64,000 nucleotides of DNA from Varroa destructor (Eukaryota > Arthropoda > Arachnida > Mesostigmata > Varroidae), in contig NW_019211456.1 in the NCBI RefSeq assembly GCF_002443255.2, forward strand, positions 42,296,685-42,360,684. The letters run 5' to 3'. Shown in pieces: positions 61,172-64,000 of this stretch; positions within the stretch are counted from its first letter, which is position 1, and each line of letters opens with the position of its first letter. The notes under the pieces were generated by a model. It ran no database searches. It saw nothing but the letters and a program-made list of their open reading frames with translations, and was not told the origin of the DNA. The position numbers were made by a program, and so were the translations under genes.

Positions 61172-63305
61172 CCCTTTTGTGGTGAGTCAGTGCACCCCTT
61201 ATCGCTGCTGAATAGCTCTACCGAAGTATTCAACTTCTTATTCGGCCGTCAAGGCACGTATTAAGCTTCTTGTAAGGTCTGTCCCGCTGTCGCGTCGTTG
61301 AAAACCCTGATGAGGTCCCGTTGTTGAGTGTTCGGAGTATCGTCTGCTATCCAGCGGTAGGTATAATCTCGGACATGCTATTACCTCCTTAACTGGTGAC
61401 TATTTGCAAACAACGAGAGCCCCGTGCCCTCCACGCTTGGCTAATGGCTTCCCTTTCTCTTTCGCCTCACCCGGTACCCCACAGACAGTGCTCGTTGCTT
61501 GAGGCGGGAATTTCATAGTTGCGTTGCTTGAGTGATCTCGAAACTACGATTATGCTTGTGAGTAAGGATATGCAAGAGCGGAAGTAACACGGAAAAGAGA
61601 AAGAGTCACAGAAACACAGTGCACGATCACTGTGGATGTCAGTGAGATAGATGCAATCATCGAAAAATCGGCTTAAATTTTTTTTTTCATTATCCAACGG
61701 CAGCGTACTGAAGACACAGCAATATAATATCGTGCAAACGTCAGGTTTATATGGAAGGCAAAGTTAGCATAGTAACGGTCAAATTTATTTAAAAAATCAT
61801 CTACTTATCGATAAAATTAAATGATACTTATCGCATATGATATCACGATGGACGCGCATTGGATCCACTGGGCATATTTTAGGACTGTAAGGGCTTATTA
61901 TAGGGTCATAATACGAAATCTTAGGATCTTCAATGACTGTAGTGTAGATTATCAATCAGAGTGATAACGTTTTTCTTGGCATGATCACGTCAAACTATTT
62001 ATGGTCTAATCAATTTATCAAACGCATGTGAAAATGTTTTCCATAATTATTTCTTGATAAGGAAATAACTTTAAAAGCATACTGTCATCACAGAATTGAA
62101 GTTCACTAGGGAGAAGTAGCTTATTGGGTTCTTCGATTTCTGCTGAAGTTGCAGCATATTAGTTTTGATGCTTAAAAAAGCGGCAGTTTCCATGCCGTCA
62201 CTCAGGCTTTTGATAACCAGTTTCGAAGAAAGCTGTTGATAATGAATTATCTCGTTTTCTATGCTAGGGAAATCACGAGGTTTTCTTAGTATAATATTTA
62301 TTGTTTTTATTTTTAATTATATGTTAAAAGTAATATTTATAAATAGCTGGATTTGTAAATTACTGACCTATGCTAAATAAGCCAGATGTTGTCTCAGAAT
62401 ATATGTAATAATATTTTATAATAAGCTTGTTGTTATGTGTTAAATAAGATGCATCTAGTCAGCAGGTTGCTACAAGAAGCTATTTAGTCTGAAACGTTTC
62501 AATTTGATAACTCTATACAGTTACGTTAAACGCGGGAGAGAGGAAAACTAATATCTAAAATAAGAGAAGTTAGTCTATCAACTTTGCCCTCGTCGAGTTT
62601 TTTGTATGTACGGAAAATTGGTTTAATGTTGTTATCGTAGGTTTTAAAAGTAATGTCAGAGTCATTTCTGAACATATAAAGCTAGCTAGCTAGATCGCTG
62701 CGATCATTTTTACAAGAAATTGTTAAAATAACTTAAAATTCAAGTTAAAATTAACAGTAGATGAGTAATATAGCCTCAAGTCGATTCAACTATAACATTG
62801 CTTTTTTGTTGGCGTACAGAAAAAAATTTGCACTTCATCAACAATCTGCTCGTTGTTATCTCGTTTGTCAAATATGCACTCCCTCGATCCTTTCGTCAAT
62901 CTTTCTTTAATTTTTTTTTCAAAAAAATAAAACGGGCCAGTTAATCAGCTCGGAGCTTTCCATCTTGAGTAACATGCGCGCGTGAATGGGGCTGCACTAC
63001 GTAATGAAAGCTAGTGAAAACATCCTCAACAACCCATATTTGAAGACTTCGTTGTTCGAGATATATAGGACATTCGGTAAGCAGTGAAAATCTCTGAATC
63101 GAATCAACATAAGAGGACATCTTTTATGGCCTAACAACCTACTGAAAAGTACGCACACAATTTTAGACATCTCGAAAAGTTCTTGAGTTATCAGATATTT
63201 TTTTTACAAGTTTGTAAAATCTTAACTGTTGTCTTACGTTTAAAATGGGTATTTTGAATTTTACGGCTGCTGGTTATCACTGTAAACGGCTGACTTTTTT
63301 TTTAG
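61172..63305. other. Spacer upstream of Fsn, likely containing its promoter
   Basis: The first 300 bases left of the Fsn start (61172-61470) are richer in GC and CpG than what follows and probably hold the Fsn promoter and leader, but no TATA or initiator pair is convincing. From about 61700 to 63300 the DNA is strongly AT-rich and no gene is seen. Confidence 0.35.
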
Positions 63306-63872
63306 CTCGAAAGAATGTGCATTTCGGCTCCAAACGAAGTTTTCCTGGCAAACAAACTGCTGGCGCACCATCACAAAGACGCTGCACAGGTGATAAGTAT
63401 AAGTAAATTAGCCCATTGCTTTGGATACCTATACCGTCACCTAGGTAGGTTAGGAAGGACAATCGTGTCTGATTTCGTCAGAAAAGGAAACTTTCGCTTT
63501 ATTTCTTTTTTAGGACAGGTTTTCTTCAGGTGAACCGGAATCGCTTTGTTAGCTTGCCGCGTGATTTCGTACTGGGTTGCATTTAGTATGCAATTTTTGT
63601 TGCCGGCAATACCGTTAACTACCTCGAACTATGATGTATATAGCCCTTCAGTGCAGGTAAAAGTGCTGGTCGACTCAGTTTATGCTTGGCGTTTTTCAGA
63701 ATATACTACGAGATGTTGAAACAAAAAATGACATTTACATATGATAGAGAATCGGCTGGATAAATCTTGGTGTCTTGCGCTTCAGGTTGTCGCAGCGTCA
63801 GGTCGACGACTCATCAACGAGCCATTTGGTCATGTTCTGGCTCATTCCTTTCCTAATATTCTGCATAGGTGC
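63306..63872 (+). CDS. Two candidate exons of an unidentified gene, partial
   Basis: Exon 63306-63389 follows a T-rich tract and TTTTTTTTAG, encodes 28 residues (CISAPNEVFLANKLLAHHHK in its middle) and ends CAG/GTGATA. Exon 63786-63872 follows CGCTTCAG, encodes 29 residues (SGRRLINEPFGHVLAHSF in its middle) and ends at a consensus GTAAGT. Both are stop-free and both are phase 0 at each end, so they join in frame. The composition resembles an alpha-helical cytosolic protein. No family is recognised, no start codon is assigned, and the gene would continue left and beyond the right edge of the window. Confidence 0.35.
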
Positions 63873-64000
63873 GTAAGTCTGTATGTATATGAACGTTGCT
63901 ATTGCTGTATCCGATGATATACTATATTATATATTAGCTTACTCGTCATATGCTGTTGTTCCTGGTATTATCATTATTTCTATATTATATATACACAATA

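Overview
The window is animal nuclear DNA. The genes have spliceosomal introns (GT..AG), AATAAA signals and long non-coding spacers full of simple repeats. The protein set is a Polycomb-group RING protein with fly-like glutamine/asparagine tracts, the synaptic F-box/SPRY protein Fsn/FBXO45, a C-type lysozyme family and a secreted glycine-rich protein. This points to an arthropod. Moderate intron sizes and tandem secreted-protein genes fit a chelicerate (mite or tick), but that is inference and the species cannot be named from the sequence alone.

Layout. Positions 1-10300 are non-coding, with a CA microsatellite and mixed low-complexity islands. Positions 10300-14830 are GC- and CpG-rich with CGN, CAG, GGCT and GGTC repeats. 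They probably hold the promoter and 5' leader of the next gene. Positions 19324-27476 (+) encode a six-exon Posterior sex combs (Psc/PCGF) homologue of about 2006 residues, with its 3' end near 28310. Positions 28.3-38 kb are mostly non-coding but contain decayed coding material: an unidentified broken gene (30.9-32.0 kb, -), an interrupted open segment (34.7-35.1 kb, +), a broken Tc1/mariner-type transposase (35.6-36.0 kb, +) and a plausible two-exon gene tail (36.8-37.6 kb, +).

Positions 38.0-52 kb form a secreted-protein neighbourhood. It has a Gly/Trp-rich secreted protein (38076-38468, +) and a possible signal-peptide exon (40247, +). Three C-type lysozyme-like genes lie head to tail on the minus strand (41.2-42.1, 45.6-46.0 and 47.8-48.2 kb). 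An isolated lysozyme C-terminal exon sits on the plus strand (51.5 kb). All three lysozyme-like proteins keep the eight cysteines but replace both catalytic acids (Glu35 to Val, Asp52 to Ser), so they are expected not to cut peptidoglycan by the usual mechanism. A nonsense-ridden SEC14-like (CRAL-TRIO/GOLD) pseudogene is at 50.3-50.8 kb (-), and possible SEC14-like exons lie at 56.3-57.4 kb (+).

Positions 58573-61171 (-) hold a complete four-exon Fsn/FBXO45 gene, only one exon of which is long enough to stand out as an open frame. Two possible exons of an unidentified gene (+) lie at 63.3-63.9 kb and may run off the window. Psc (chromatin silencing), Fsn (ubiquitin ligase adaptor at synapses) and the lysozyme-like proteins (secreted) do not form a pathway. 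The local theme is tandem duplication and decay of secreted-protein genes between two conserved housekeeping/developmental genes.
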